NCBI GenBank assembly: GCA_011330545.1
Contig: DRQI01000152.1
Location: 1 to 5,274 of the forward strand
Direction of reading: 5' to 3'
Origin: Flavobacteriia bacterium
GTDB taxonomy: Bacteria; Bacteroidota; Bacteroidia; Flavobacteriales; Flavobacteriaceae
Length of the DNA: 5,274 nt
Shown piece after piece: positions 1-5,238 of this stretch. Each line of letters starts with the position of its first letter. Position 1 is the first letter of the stretch. The notes under the pieces are model-generated. The model made no database searches. It was not told the origin of the DNA and saw only the letters and a program-made list of their open reading frames with translations. Both the position numbers and the translations under genes were made by a program.

Positions 1-102
1 AGTGTGGTTTCGGCAATCAACAAACTAGGTTTTTTACTTTAGACTATTAACGCAAGAAAAGGTTTAATATTTGTTTTTGCTACATTTTTTCCGTGCTTTT
101 CA

Positions 103-175
103 GTACCGCGACGTAGGAGCGGCGTATCGAGAACCTTATTAGTAACCGATAGCCAAATTCTCGATATAATTTTAC
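103..175. repeat. REP-like structured repeat, copy 1
   Basis: This is a 73-bp element starting GTACCGCGAC and ending ATAATTTTAC. It contains two nested-style hairpins: a short one, CCGC (106-109) with GCGG (119-122) and a 9-nt loop, followed by a perfect 9-bp stem TATCGAGAA (125-133) with TTCTCGATA (158-166) and a 24-nt loop. A second copy lies 216 bp downstream. From memory, sequences of this kind (GTACCGCGAC...GGAGCGG...TCGAGAA) recur between genes in many Flavobacteriia genomes, but I cannot count copies here. A GTAG tetranucleotide (113-116) sits in the first loop. GTAG next to a hairpin is a hallmark of REP elements mobilised by RAYT (TnpA-REP) transposases, but copy 2 has GGAG there, so that link is only a suggestion. 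Confidence 0.75.
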
Positions 176-318
176 AAAAACAAACTAGGGTTTGTCTTTG
201 AAAAATCACTCGAATTGACACGTAGGGTTTATAACTTTTATCTGAGTTTAACCAATGAAATTATTATCCGGTATTTAGTTAAAAACAATTATAAACATCT
301 AAATTATTGTTAGTTTGA

Positions 319-392
319 GTACCGCGACGGAGGAGCGGCATATCGAGAACTTTTTAGTAAGCAATGGCCAAATTCTCGATACAATTTTATAC
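319..392. repeat. REP-like structured repeat, copy 2
   Basis: This is the second copy of the element at 103-175, in the same orientation. Both stems are conserved: CCGC (322-325) with GCGG (335-338), and the perfect 9-bp TATCGAGAA (341-349) with TTCTCGATA (373-381). The copies differ mainly in the loop of the long hairpin (24 nt in copy 1, 23 nt here) and at a few scattered positions. The stem bases are identical between copies while the loop has drifted, which suggests that the folded form matters. Flanking sequences of the two copies do not resemble each other, so this is a dispersed element and not part of a larger tandem duplication. Confidence 0.75.
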
Positions 393-435
393 AGGCAATC
401 TAAGCGGTTAATGTAATAAAATGGGTTTGACGTTC

Positions 436-490
436 AAAAAAAGGCCATCTTTTAATAACCAATAAGTTTCCAACTTATAGATAGCCTTTT
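436..490 (-). terminator. Rho-independent terminator of the DUF2911/lipoprotein pair
   Basis: Read on the minus strand, this begins 47 nt after the stop of the lipoprotein gene. The outer stem pairs 479-490 with 439-450 (AAAAGGCCATCT on the plus strand, 11 of 12 pairs, one C-A mismatch). Inside it is a second hairpin, ATAAGTT (462-468) with AACTTAT (472-478) and a 3-nt loop, with an 11-nt internal bulge (451-461). On the minus strand the outer stem runs into an unbroken series of seven T (436-442). Stem plus T-run is the classical intrinsic terminator layout. The inner hairpin is an unusual addition. Confidence 0.85.
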
Positions 491-537
491 CGGATACTAC
501 GTTAAGTTGATTTGTTGTCATCAGAATTCAAAAATCG

Positions 538-1104
538 CTAGTTGCCGATACGTTCAAAGGTATAGTTTGAAATTCCGCCACCGCCGCCGCCAGCCATGAT
601 AATCTGCCAATCTTCATCTTTAAAGGCATGGATTACCACCAAATTACCTGAATTGTCATTGCCTACTAAAATTTTACTCTCTTGATGTTTGTAGAGAAAC
701 GGTATGGGCAGGTAAACCAATTTTTTATTGACAGAAAAATAGCCGTTTTTTATGTGTCCTTTTAACATTGCCGTGCGAATTATCTTTCCGTTTGAAAGTA
801 ACTGTACTTCCAGTTGCTTTGCAGTAAGCATGTTAAGTTTAACAGCGGTATTAACAGTTGAAATGGTATCATTTATAAAAGATTTACTTCGGTAGAACAA
901 CTGCCAGAGTCCGAAATTATCAAAATCTTTAATTTGGTTTTTATAAATACCGTTGAGTTTCGCTGCTGAAAAGTTTACCACCGGCGTTTCACTTTTGTTG
1001 AGTAGTTTTTTTGCTGAATAACAGCTTGTTATAAGCATCAATAACAATAATGCTCCGAATGGCAAGGTATGTTTATGTATTGTTTTGAATGAGTGAAAAC
1101 TCAA
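538..1104 (-). CDS. Uncharacterised lipoprotein with a glycine-run C-terminus (TTG start)
   Basis: I do not recognise the family. The 188-residue product has a lipoprotein signal peptide: a basic n-region (K7, H10, K11, H12), a hydrophobic core (residues 14-26) and the lipobox L-I-T-S-C with C28 as the lipidated cysteine. The residues after C28 (YSAKK) are basic, not the acidic export signal used for surface lipoproteins in Bacteroidota, so a periplasm-facing anchor is likelier. The mature part is about 160 residues, probably mostly beta, and ends with six glycines (172-177) before a conserved-looking SNYTFERI tail. The start is TTG: no ATG exists between the upstream in-frame stop and M23, and starting at M23 would destroy the signal peptide. 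The 13 bases before TTG contain 11 A, typical of Bacteroidota start sites. Only 1 nt separates this start from the TAA of the DUF2911 gene, so translational coupling is likely. Function unknown. Confidence 0.8.
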   Translation of the reverse strand: MSFHSFKTIHKHTLPFGALLLLMLITSCYSAKKLLNKSETPVVNFSAAKLNGIYKNQIKDFDNFGLWQLFYRSKSFINDTISTVNTAVKLNMLTAKQLEVQLLSNGKIIRTAMLKGHIKNGYFSVNKKLVYLPIPFLYKHQESKILVGNDNSGNLVVIHAFKDEDWQIIMAGGGGGGISNYTFERIGN

Positions 1105-1105
1105 T

Positions 1106-1603
1106 TTATTGTTTTTTAACGAGAATGTTCAACCTAACTTTTTCCCAGGCAAAACCTATAGAGTTTTCAGCTACTGTGTATTTGAGCTGTTCTTGGACAT
1201 CAGTAGTAAATTGAGGAGTGAGGGTTACGCGTAAAGCATCTTCTTCTTGTTTATAGGAAAAAGCACCCCATTCGTCATTTTTCTTATTGAAGATAACAAT
1301 CCAATCGCCGTGTTCTTTCGGAATGATAAAAAAGCCATATTTGCCTGCGGGCAATGGTTGGCCGTTAATGGTTACATTTTTATCAAAGGATATGGTGGTA
1401 TTTTCATTGGCACCTGCCCTCCATACTTTATCATACGGTTCTAATCCGCCCCAAACGGTTCTTCCTTTCACACTCGGAGCTCCGTAATCAACGGTTATGG
1501 CTACTCCTTCTATTTTTCCGCTGGCTTGTTGCCTTGGGCTTTTGGTATTACATCCGATAAGGGTTATTAACGTAAAAAAAAATAGGATTTTAAAAATTTT
1601 CAT
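1106..1603 (-). CDS. DUF2911-family lipoprotein
   Basis: This is a 165-residue protein made almost entirely of one DUF2911 domain. Residues 1-17 form a lipoprotein signal peptide (MKIFKILFFF core, lipobox L-I-G-C, C18 lipidated). No acidic export signal follows C18, so periplasmic anchoring is the default expectation. The DUF2911 core is clear at residues 40-95: Y-x-x-P-S, G-R, then PYxKVWRxGANxNT (56-69) and VTINGxxLxxGxY (77-89), followed by IIP and, further on, W101 and W112. Over residues 40-95 it aligns without gaps to the paralogue at 1893-2738, with 31 of 56 identical by hand count. The ATG at 1601-1603 fits the signal peptide. The gene is separated from its paralogue by a terminator and probably has its own promoter; it is followed 1 nt later by the TTG-started lipoprotein. 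No enzymatic role is established for DUF2911 that I can name. Confidence 0.9.
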   Translation of the reverse strand: MKIFKILFFFTLITLIGCNTKSPRQQASGKIEGVAITVDYGAPSVKGRTVWGGLEPYDKVWRAGANENTTISFDKNVTINGQPLPAGKYGFFIIPKEHGDWIVIFNKKNDEWGAFSYKQEEDALRVTLTPQFTTDVQEQLKYTVAENSIGFAWEKVRLNILVKKQ

Positions 1604-1659
1604 GGAGTTATGGTGTTTAGGTTATGAAAATATTGGTCGAATAGCTGTGTAATACCTGA

Positions 1660-1667
1660 CAAGTGTA
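1660..1667 (-). promoter_or_regulatory. Possible -7 promoter element for the DUF2911 lipoprotein
   Basis: The minus strand reads TACACTTG here, 7 of 8 against the Bacteroidota -7 consensus TAnnTTTG. It lies just downstream of the terminator hairpin at 1679-1713 and about 55 nt ahead of the ATG at 1603, close to the distance seen for the better promoter of the paralogous gene. No clear TTG-type -33 element is visible at the right spacing, which would fall inside the hairpin. The call rests on position plus one near-consensus box. Confidence 0.3.
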
Positions 1668-1678
1668 GCATAAAAATA

Positions 1679-1713
1679 AGGTTGAGGAATATGCGAACAG
1701 CATTCCTCAACCT
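1679..1713 (-). terminator. Intrinsic terminator of the secreted DUF2911 gene
   Basis: This is a perfect 12-bp stem, AGGTTGAGGAAT (1679-1690) with ATTCCTCAACCT (1702-1713), around an 11-nt loop. The loop can also form ATGC/GCAT (1691-1694 with 1700-1703) at the cost of a 2-nt bulge. On the minus strand the stem is followed directly by TATTTTTA, a slightly interrupted T-tract. The plus-strand side also becomes T-rich, but only about 12 nt away, so minus-strand termination is the better reading. It lies 180 nt past the stop of the gene at 1893, an unusually long 3' region that contains four other hairpins. Confidence 0.7.
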
Positions 1714-1748
1714 CGATACTGTGATTATTTTTTATTTTACTTTGAAAA

Positions 1749-1886
1749 ACCATCTGTTTAGCTGATGGTAATGTCCTCTTGGCTTTGCCTACTTTTTCAG
1801 GCCTGACAGGCCTGTTTATAATAATTTTGTTTTGTTACTCATTGTCCCCTTTTAGGGGTTTTCTAAAGCCACCTTCTCAAGAGGTG
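1749..1886. repeat. Cluster of four short hairpins after the secreted DUF2911 gene
   Basis: Four separate inverted repeats fall within 138 bp: ACCATC/GATGGT (1749-1754 with 1764-1769, 9-nt loop); CAGGCCT/AGGCCTG (1798-1804 with 1808-1814, 3-nt loop), which is also two copies of the 8-bp palindrome CAGGCCTG separated by one A; CCCCT/AGGGG (1846-1850 with 1854-1858, TTT loop); and CACCT/AGGTG (1870-1874 with 1882-1886), which ends 6 nt before the stop codon. The last three are followed by T-rich sequence on the plus strand and none by a T-run on the minus strand, so they are not obvious terminators of the minus-strand gene. They may be decayed or short interspersed repeats, or 3'-end RNA structures. 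Confidence 0.55.
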
Positions 1887-1892
1887 TGATTT

Positions 1893-2738
1893 TTACTTAG
1901 ACCATTCGGCAATAGCGTCGGTATTCATTTTTACATAATCGTTGTTTCCTTTTTCTTTGGCTTTTTCTAACGATACTTTTGCGGCTTCAATGGCTTCTTT
2001 TTTCTTTCCTAATGCCGCTAATATTAGCGATTTTTCACGGGTCATCCAATAGGCATCTTTACGCAATTGAACCGCTTTGTCAATCCAAGTTAGAGCTTGT
2101 TTGAGGTCTTTGCCGGTGTTTCTGTAGTAGCTGGCAGCGGCAAAATAATCATTGGCAGTAGGCCCGCCCATTATTTTATCGATACTGGCTTGTGCAATGG
2201 CATCAGTAGGCACTCCTATTTTTACCGTTACAATGGTATCATCCCAAAGAAAATTTAAATCGCCTGATTTTCCATCCGCTAAGTTATCAATCAAAATAGT
2301 GAATGTCTCCATATTCATATCCGGAAAAGTAAGGGCTTTGGCTGTTGTTTTTAAAGCTACTTTACTGTCGTCCCATTTTTGTGGTGTTCCCCAATTATTG
2401 GCATCGCTATAGAAGATGACCTCCCAAGATTGTTCATTCGGAATGGTATAAATGGCGTAGGTTCCTTTTTTTAAACTGTCGCCATTGATGGTTACATCAT
2501 CGCCAAAAGAAATTTTTGTATTGGCATTGGCTCCGGTTCTCCACACTTTACCGTAAGGGACAAGGTTTCCGAAAATTTTTCTTCCGCGCATAGAAGGCCG
2601 CGAGTATTCTAAGGAAACATCTGTCAGTCCGACTTTTAATTCGGTTTTAGAAGTAGGGCTCGGTGCCGGGGCTTTTACTTGGGCACTGATTGTTAGTGTT
2701 GCAAAACATAAAAGTGCGAATGCTAGTTTTTTGTACAT
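1893..2738 (-). CDS. Secreted DUF2911 protein with C-terminal TPR-like helical region
   Basis: The 281-residue product has an N-terminal signal peptide (basic YKK, hydrophobic 5-17, probable signal peptidase I cleavage after A19 in TISA-QV), then a short Pro/Ala-rich linker (22-30). The DUF2911 domain covers about residues 33-175, with the signature Y45-x-x-P-S, G-R (52-53), PYGKVWRTGANANT (61-74), VTINGDSLKKGTY (82-94), and tryptophans at 105 and 116. Residues about 194-263 are helical, with spacing like two TPR units (DYFAAASYYRNTGKDLKQAL; KSLILAALGKKKEAIEAAK), ending in AIAEWSK. That two-part layout is, as I recall, common for long DUF2911 proteins of Flavobacteriia. The TPR-like part suggests protein binding; the function of DUF2911 itself is unknown. 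It should be periplasmic or exported. The ATG at 2736-2738 fits the signal peptide, and a near-perfect promoter sits about 60 nt upstream. Confidence 0.9.
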   Translation of the reverse strand: MYKKLAFALLCFATLTISAQVKAPAPSPTSKTELKVGLTDVSLEYSRPSMRGRKIFGNLVPYGKVWRTGANANTKISFGDDVTINGDSLKKGTYAIYTIPNEQSWEVIFYSDANNWGTPQKWDDSKVALKTTAKALTFPDMNMETFTILIDNLADGKSGDLNFLWDDTIVTVKIGVPTDAIAQASIDKIMGGPTANDYFAAASYYRNTGKDLKQALTWIDKAVQLRKDAYWMTREKSLILAALGKKKEAIEAAKVSLEKAKEKGNNDYVKMNTDAIAEWSK

Positions 2739-2798
2739 AGTAGATAAATTTAGAGTTGTTTTTAGTTGTTATTGAAAAAGTTTACATAAGTTCATTTC

Positions 2799-2826
2799 CA
2801 AAGATACTAAATAAGAGTACTGTTAA
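2799..2826 (-). promoter_or_regulatory. Bacteroidota-type promoter of the secreted DUF2911 gene
   Basis: The minus strand carries TATCTTTG (plus-strand 2799-2806), an exact match to the Bacteroidota primary sigma factor -7 element TAnnTTTG. About 17-19 nt further upstream is TTA within the palindrome GTTAAC (2822-2827), an imperfect version of the usual TTG at -33. Transcription would start near 2792, giving a leader of about 55 nt before the ATG at 2738. No terminator hairpin is visible between the gldG stop and this site, so read-through from gldG could add to expression. Confidence 0.65.
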
Positions 2827-2844
2827 CCTTTCTTTAACTAATTT

Positions 2845-4488
2845 TTAACTAAATTTCCGCTTTCTCAAAAAAGTGTATAAAAGTCCGAAGATTAGCAGTA
2901 ATCCCAAAGGGAAAATTACATTTACCAATTGCCAAAAGGTACGTTCTTTATAGGCTTTCTGTTTGTCTAAAAATTGTAATTGGATATTCTTCGAGCGAAG
3001 TTTTAACAAGCCTATATCGTCTAACATATAGTCGATGGTATTCATTAAAAACGGTGCATTGTCGTAATGTATTTTTGTCCATTTATCTAAGCCTAAATCT
3101 AGCGGAATGCCTTGAAACAGCTCATTGGCAATAACATCGCCATCTGCAATGACTACCATTTTATTGGGCTTGCTTTTATCTTTGTATAATTTGGTTTCAA
3201 AAGGTTTTACCCTATTGGCATAAGCAGCGGTAAATTGGCCTTCTAACAATACACCTAATGTTTGGTTGCCTTTATTAAAATCTTGTTGTGAAGGTTTTTT
3301 GGCAACTTCGTCTAATGAGATAATCCGTGGAGTGCCAAAAGGCTTAGAATATGGTGAGCTTTGCAATAAAACGGTTTTACTGATTTTACTATTTTTTAAG
3401 GTATCGATAGTACTGGCAAACCGCAATCTTACCCGGTTTAGGTTTGCCGTAATGGGATGGTCATTTGTGGGGATAATTAATGGGTAATAATACCAAGGAA
3501 AATCTTGATATTGCGTTTGGTTGCCGCTATTGCCTGAGGCTAAGCTGATGGTAGCGCATTGAATGTCTTTTAATAGTGTATAATTAATTCTGATTCCGTA
3601 GCTAAACAAAAGGTCAGTGAGGTTTAAATCTCTGTTAAATGCTAAGGTTTGCCCTGTTTGCATCAAACTGTCTAACTCGGCATTTACGTTGTCTATCAAC
3701 CAAAGTGTTTTACCGCCATTTATAAGGTATTGGTCTAAGGTAAATTTTTCTTCTTCGGTAAATTTTTCAGTAGGCTTTGCAATAATTGCCAAGTCGTAAC
3801 CGGTGAGCTCTTGCAGTGTTTTTTGTGGGTTTTTACTTACAGAGTCTAAGGTGAAAGGTGCCAATTTATAATATTGCCTTAATTGCCTTAAAAAACCAAC
3901 TAAGTACTTATCTTCGAGTTCGCCATTTCCTCTAAGGATGGCAATTTTTTGTTTTCTTTCGGTACTTACTTTATGGATGGCGTTGGCAAAAGCATATTCT
4001 AGGTTACGGATTGAATTTTGAAGTTGTTCTTCTTGTGTTGCTGAAGTTTGGCCGGCTAGCAAAGAGACATTTTCGGTTTTATTATTATAAGTAACGGTTG
4101 CCCAAGGAAAAATAACGGCTTCTGATACCTTGCCGTCTTCTTGTACCGATAACCTACTGGGCTGCAAGCCTTTTTTTATCAATGCTTCAGCTTGATTTAA
4201 GGGTTCAATAAATTGGAATTTAATATTTTTATTGAGGGCTTTTAACTCTTCTAAATATTGTTTGGTTTCTACTTGCAAGCGTTTAAACTCTGATGGAAAA
4301 TCGCCTTCTAAATACACGTTGATATAGATAGGCCCGTCAATGTTTGCCAAGAGGTTTTGCGTAGTTTCAGAAAGCGTATAGCGCTTGTCTTTTGTCAAAT
4401 CAAAACGTTTATAAAACGTTGAGGATATCAAGTTTACGGCAATAATACTAATGATAAGAATAATTATTTTAGCACTTGTACTCTTCAT
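2845..4488 (-). CDS. gldG: Gliding-motility ABC transporter accessory subunit GldG
   Basis: GldG is the substrate-binding-like/auxiliary subunit (ABC_transp_aux type) of the GldA-GldF-GldG transporter, which was linked to gliding by genetics in Flavobacterium johnsoniae; its substrate is not established. The 547 residues match the usual length of about 550. There is an N-terminal membrane anchor (residues 8-25), then the family motif RFDLTKDKRYTLS (28-40). A large extracytoplasmic region includes IAILRGNGELED (182-193), the DLAIIAKP...INGGKTLWLID segment (232-266) and VVIADGDVIANEL (445-457). A second membrane helix lies at about 521-541, followed by a basic tail (LRKRKFS). The ATG overlaps the gldF stop as ATGA, so the two are translationally coupled. 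No hairpin terminator follows the gene. The nearest gene downstream has its own promoter, so the operon proper may end here. No frameshift or missing motif was seen. Confidence 0.95.
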   Translation of the reverse strand: MKSTSAKIIILIISIIAVNLISSTFYKRFDLTKDKRYTLSETTQNLLANIDGPIYINVYLEGDFPSEFKRLQVETKQYLEELKALNKNIKFQFIEPLNQAEALIKKGLQPSRLSVQEDGKVSEAVIFPWATVTYNNKTENVSLLAGQTSATQEEQLQNSIRNLEYAFANAIHKVSTERKQKIAILRGNGELEDKYLVGFLRQLRQYYKLAPFTLDSVSKNPQKTLQELTGYDLAIIAKPTEKFTEEEKFTLDQYLINGGKTLWLIDNVNAELDSLMQTGQTLAFNRDLNLTDLLFSYGIRINYTLLKDIQCATISLASGNSGNQTQYQDFPWYYYPLIIPTNDHPITANLNRVRLRFASTIDTLKNSKISKTVLLQSSPYSKPFGTPRIISLDEVAKKPSQQDFNKGNQTLGVLLEGQFTAAYANRVKPFETKLYKDKSKPNKMVVIADGDVIANELFQGIPLDLGLDKWTKIHYDNAPFLMNTIDYMLDDIGLLKLRSKNIQLQFLDKQKAYKERTFWQLVNVIFPLGLLLIFGLLYTFLRKRKFS

Positions 4489-5198
4489 TCAACGTTCAAT
4501 TTTAGTTTGGTTATGAATAAGAAGAAAACCGTAATCGACACAAAATAAATAACATCTCGTGTATCGATAACGCCCCTGCTTATACTCTTAAAGTGTTCGT
4601 TCATTCCGAATGCCCGCAAGGTTTCAGAAATGCCTAAATCTGCCAAGGCATCAAATCCGTAAAAGAAAAAAAACGAGATGATTACAGCGATGATAAAGGC
4701 TACAATTTGATTGCCAGAAAGGGTTGAGGTAAACAGCCCGACAGCGGTATAGGCACTTGCCAAAAATAACAAGCCCATATAAGAACCGATGGTGCTGCCC
4801 ATATCTAAATTACCGATGGGGTTTCCCAATTGTACGATGCTGTATACATATATCAATGTAGGTATCAAAGCGATGATGATGAGCAATAAGGCACCTGCGT
4901 ATTTTCCGAGTACTATTTGCCAATCTGTTAGCGGTTTTGTTTTTAGGATTTCTATGGTGCCTAGCCTAAATTCATCTGAGAAACTACGCATGGTGATAGC
5001 CGGTATTAAAAATAAAAAGAACCATGGGGCAATAAAAAAGAAACCGGTAAGGTCGGCGAAACCGGCATTTAAAATATTAAAATCACCTTTTAATACCCAT
5101 AAGTACAAACCATTGGTTACCAAAAATACGGCAATTACCAAATAGCCTATGGGCGAGGCAAAAAATGCATTGAGTTCTTTTTTTAATATCGCTAGCAT
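4485..5198 (-). CDS. gldF: Gliding-motility ABC transporter permease GldF
   Basis: GldF is an ABC-2 type permease of the inner membrane, expected to form the transport channel with GldG and to be driven by the ATPase GldA, which is encoded elsewhere. The 237 residues match the family length of about 240. The N-terminus (LAILKKELNAFFASPIGYLV) is typical of GldF. Six membrane helices are visible at about 17-36, 51-70, 99-121, 138-160, 163-183 and 215-231. Between helices 2 and 3 is the cytoplasmic coupling segment RSFSDEFRLGTIEILKTKPL (71-90), the usual ABC-2 signature E-x-x-x-G-T-x-E-x-L. The start at 5196-5198 gives this conserved N-terminus directly. The stop TGA overlaps the gldG start by 4 nt. 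The leader contains an octamer tandem repeat (5239-5274) that could affect expression. Confidence 0.96.
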   Translation of the reverse strand: MLAILKKELNAFFASPIGYLVIAVFLVTNGLYLWVLKGDFNILNAGFADLTGFFFIAPWFFLFLIPAITMRSFSDEFRLGTIEILKTKPLTDWQIVLGKYAGALLLIIIALIPTLIYVYSIVQLGNPIGNLDMGSTIGSYMGLLFLASAYTAVGLFTSTLSGNQIVAFIIAVIISFFFFYGFDALADLGISETLRAFGMNEHFKSISRGVIDTRDVIYFVSITVFFLFITKLKLNVE

Positions 5199-5200
5199 TA

Positions 5201-5233
5201 TTATGGTTTTTTGTTTTTCGTTTTTTGTTTCAT
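5201..5233 (-). other. A-rich gldF leader with a possible 10-codon upstream ORF
   Basis: On the minus strand an ATG at 5231-5233 opens MKQKTKNKKP and stops at TAA (5201-5203), 2 nt before the gldF ATG. The stretch is also an internal direct repeat: the plus-strand 11-mer GTTTTTTGTTT occurs at 5206-5216 and 5220-5230. The A-rich composition alone fits a Bacteroidota translation-enhancing leader, so the mini-ORF may be accidental. If translated, its termination so close to gldF would couple the two. No family can be assigned. Confidence 0.3.
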
Positions 5234-5238
5234 TATAA

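Larger units (their letters stand above)
1..435. other. Non-coding region with two REP-like repeats
   Basis: No reading frame here is supportable as a gene. The longest open stretch (39-221, minus strand) translates straight through the first structured repeat and has no homologue I recognise, so I treat it as spurious. The region is AT-rich. It holds two diverged copies of a structured repeat (103-175 and 319-392) and an 11-bp direct repeat (AACAAACTAGG at 19-29 and 179-189) that brackets the first copy. Part of the second 11-mer lies in a small hairpin, CAAAC-TAGG-GTTTG (181-194). No promoter with a convincing -33/-7 pair was found. The gene to the left must lie outside the window. Confidence 0.7.

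Noticed and set aside
39..221. Open frame of 60 codons on the minus strand
   Set aside because: It runs through the REP-like repeat, has no homology or start context that I recognise, and its composition fits non-coding AT-rich DNA.
103..392. Insertion sequence ends or a small RNA gene
   Set aside because: There is no transposase fragment and no terminal inverted repeats between the copies, and no promoter or T-run that would define an RNA transcript. A dispersed structured repeat explains it better.
1247..2412. Plus-strand open frames within 1247-1487 and 2152-2412
   Set aside because: They are antisense to the two DUF2911 genes, overlap each other in different frames, and show no signal peptide or domain pattern.
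3266..3799. Plus-strand open frames within gldG
   Set aside because: They are antisense to a full-length, intact gldG and short, with no independent support.
4789..5145. 118-codon open frame on the plus strand
   Set aside because: It lies wholly antisense to gldF, whose protein is unmistakable. The product is an unrecognisable basic sequence, as expected for a frame shadow.
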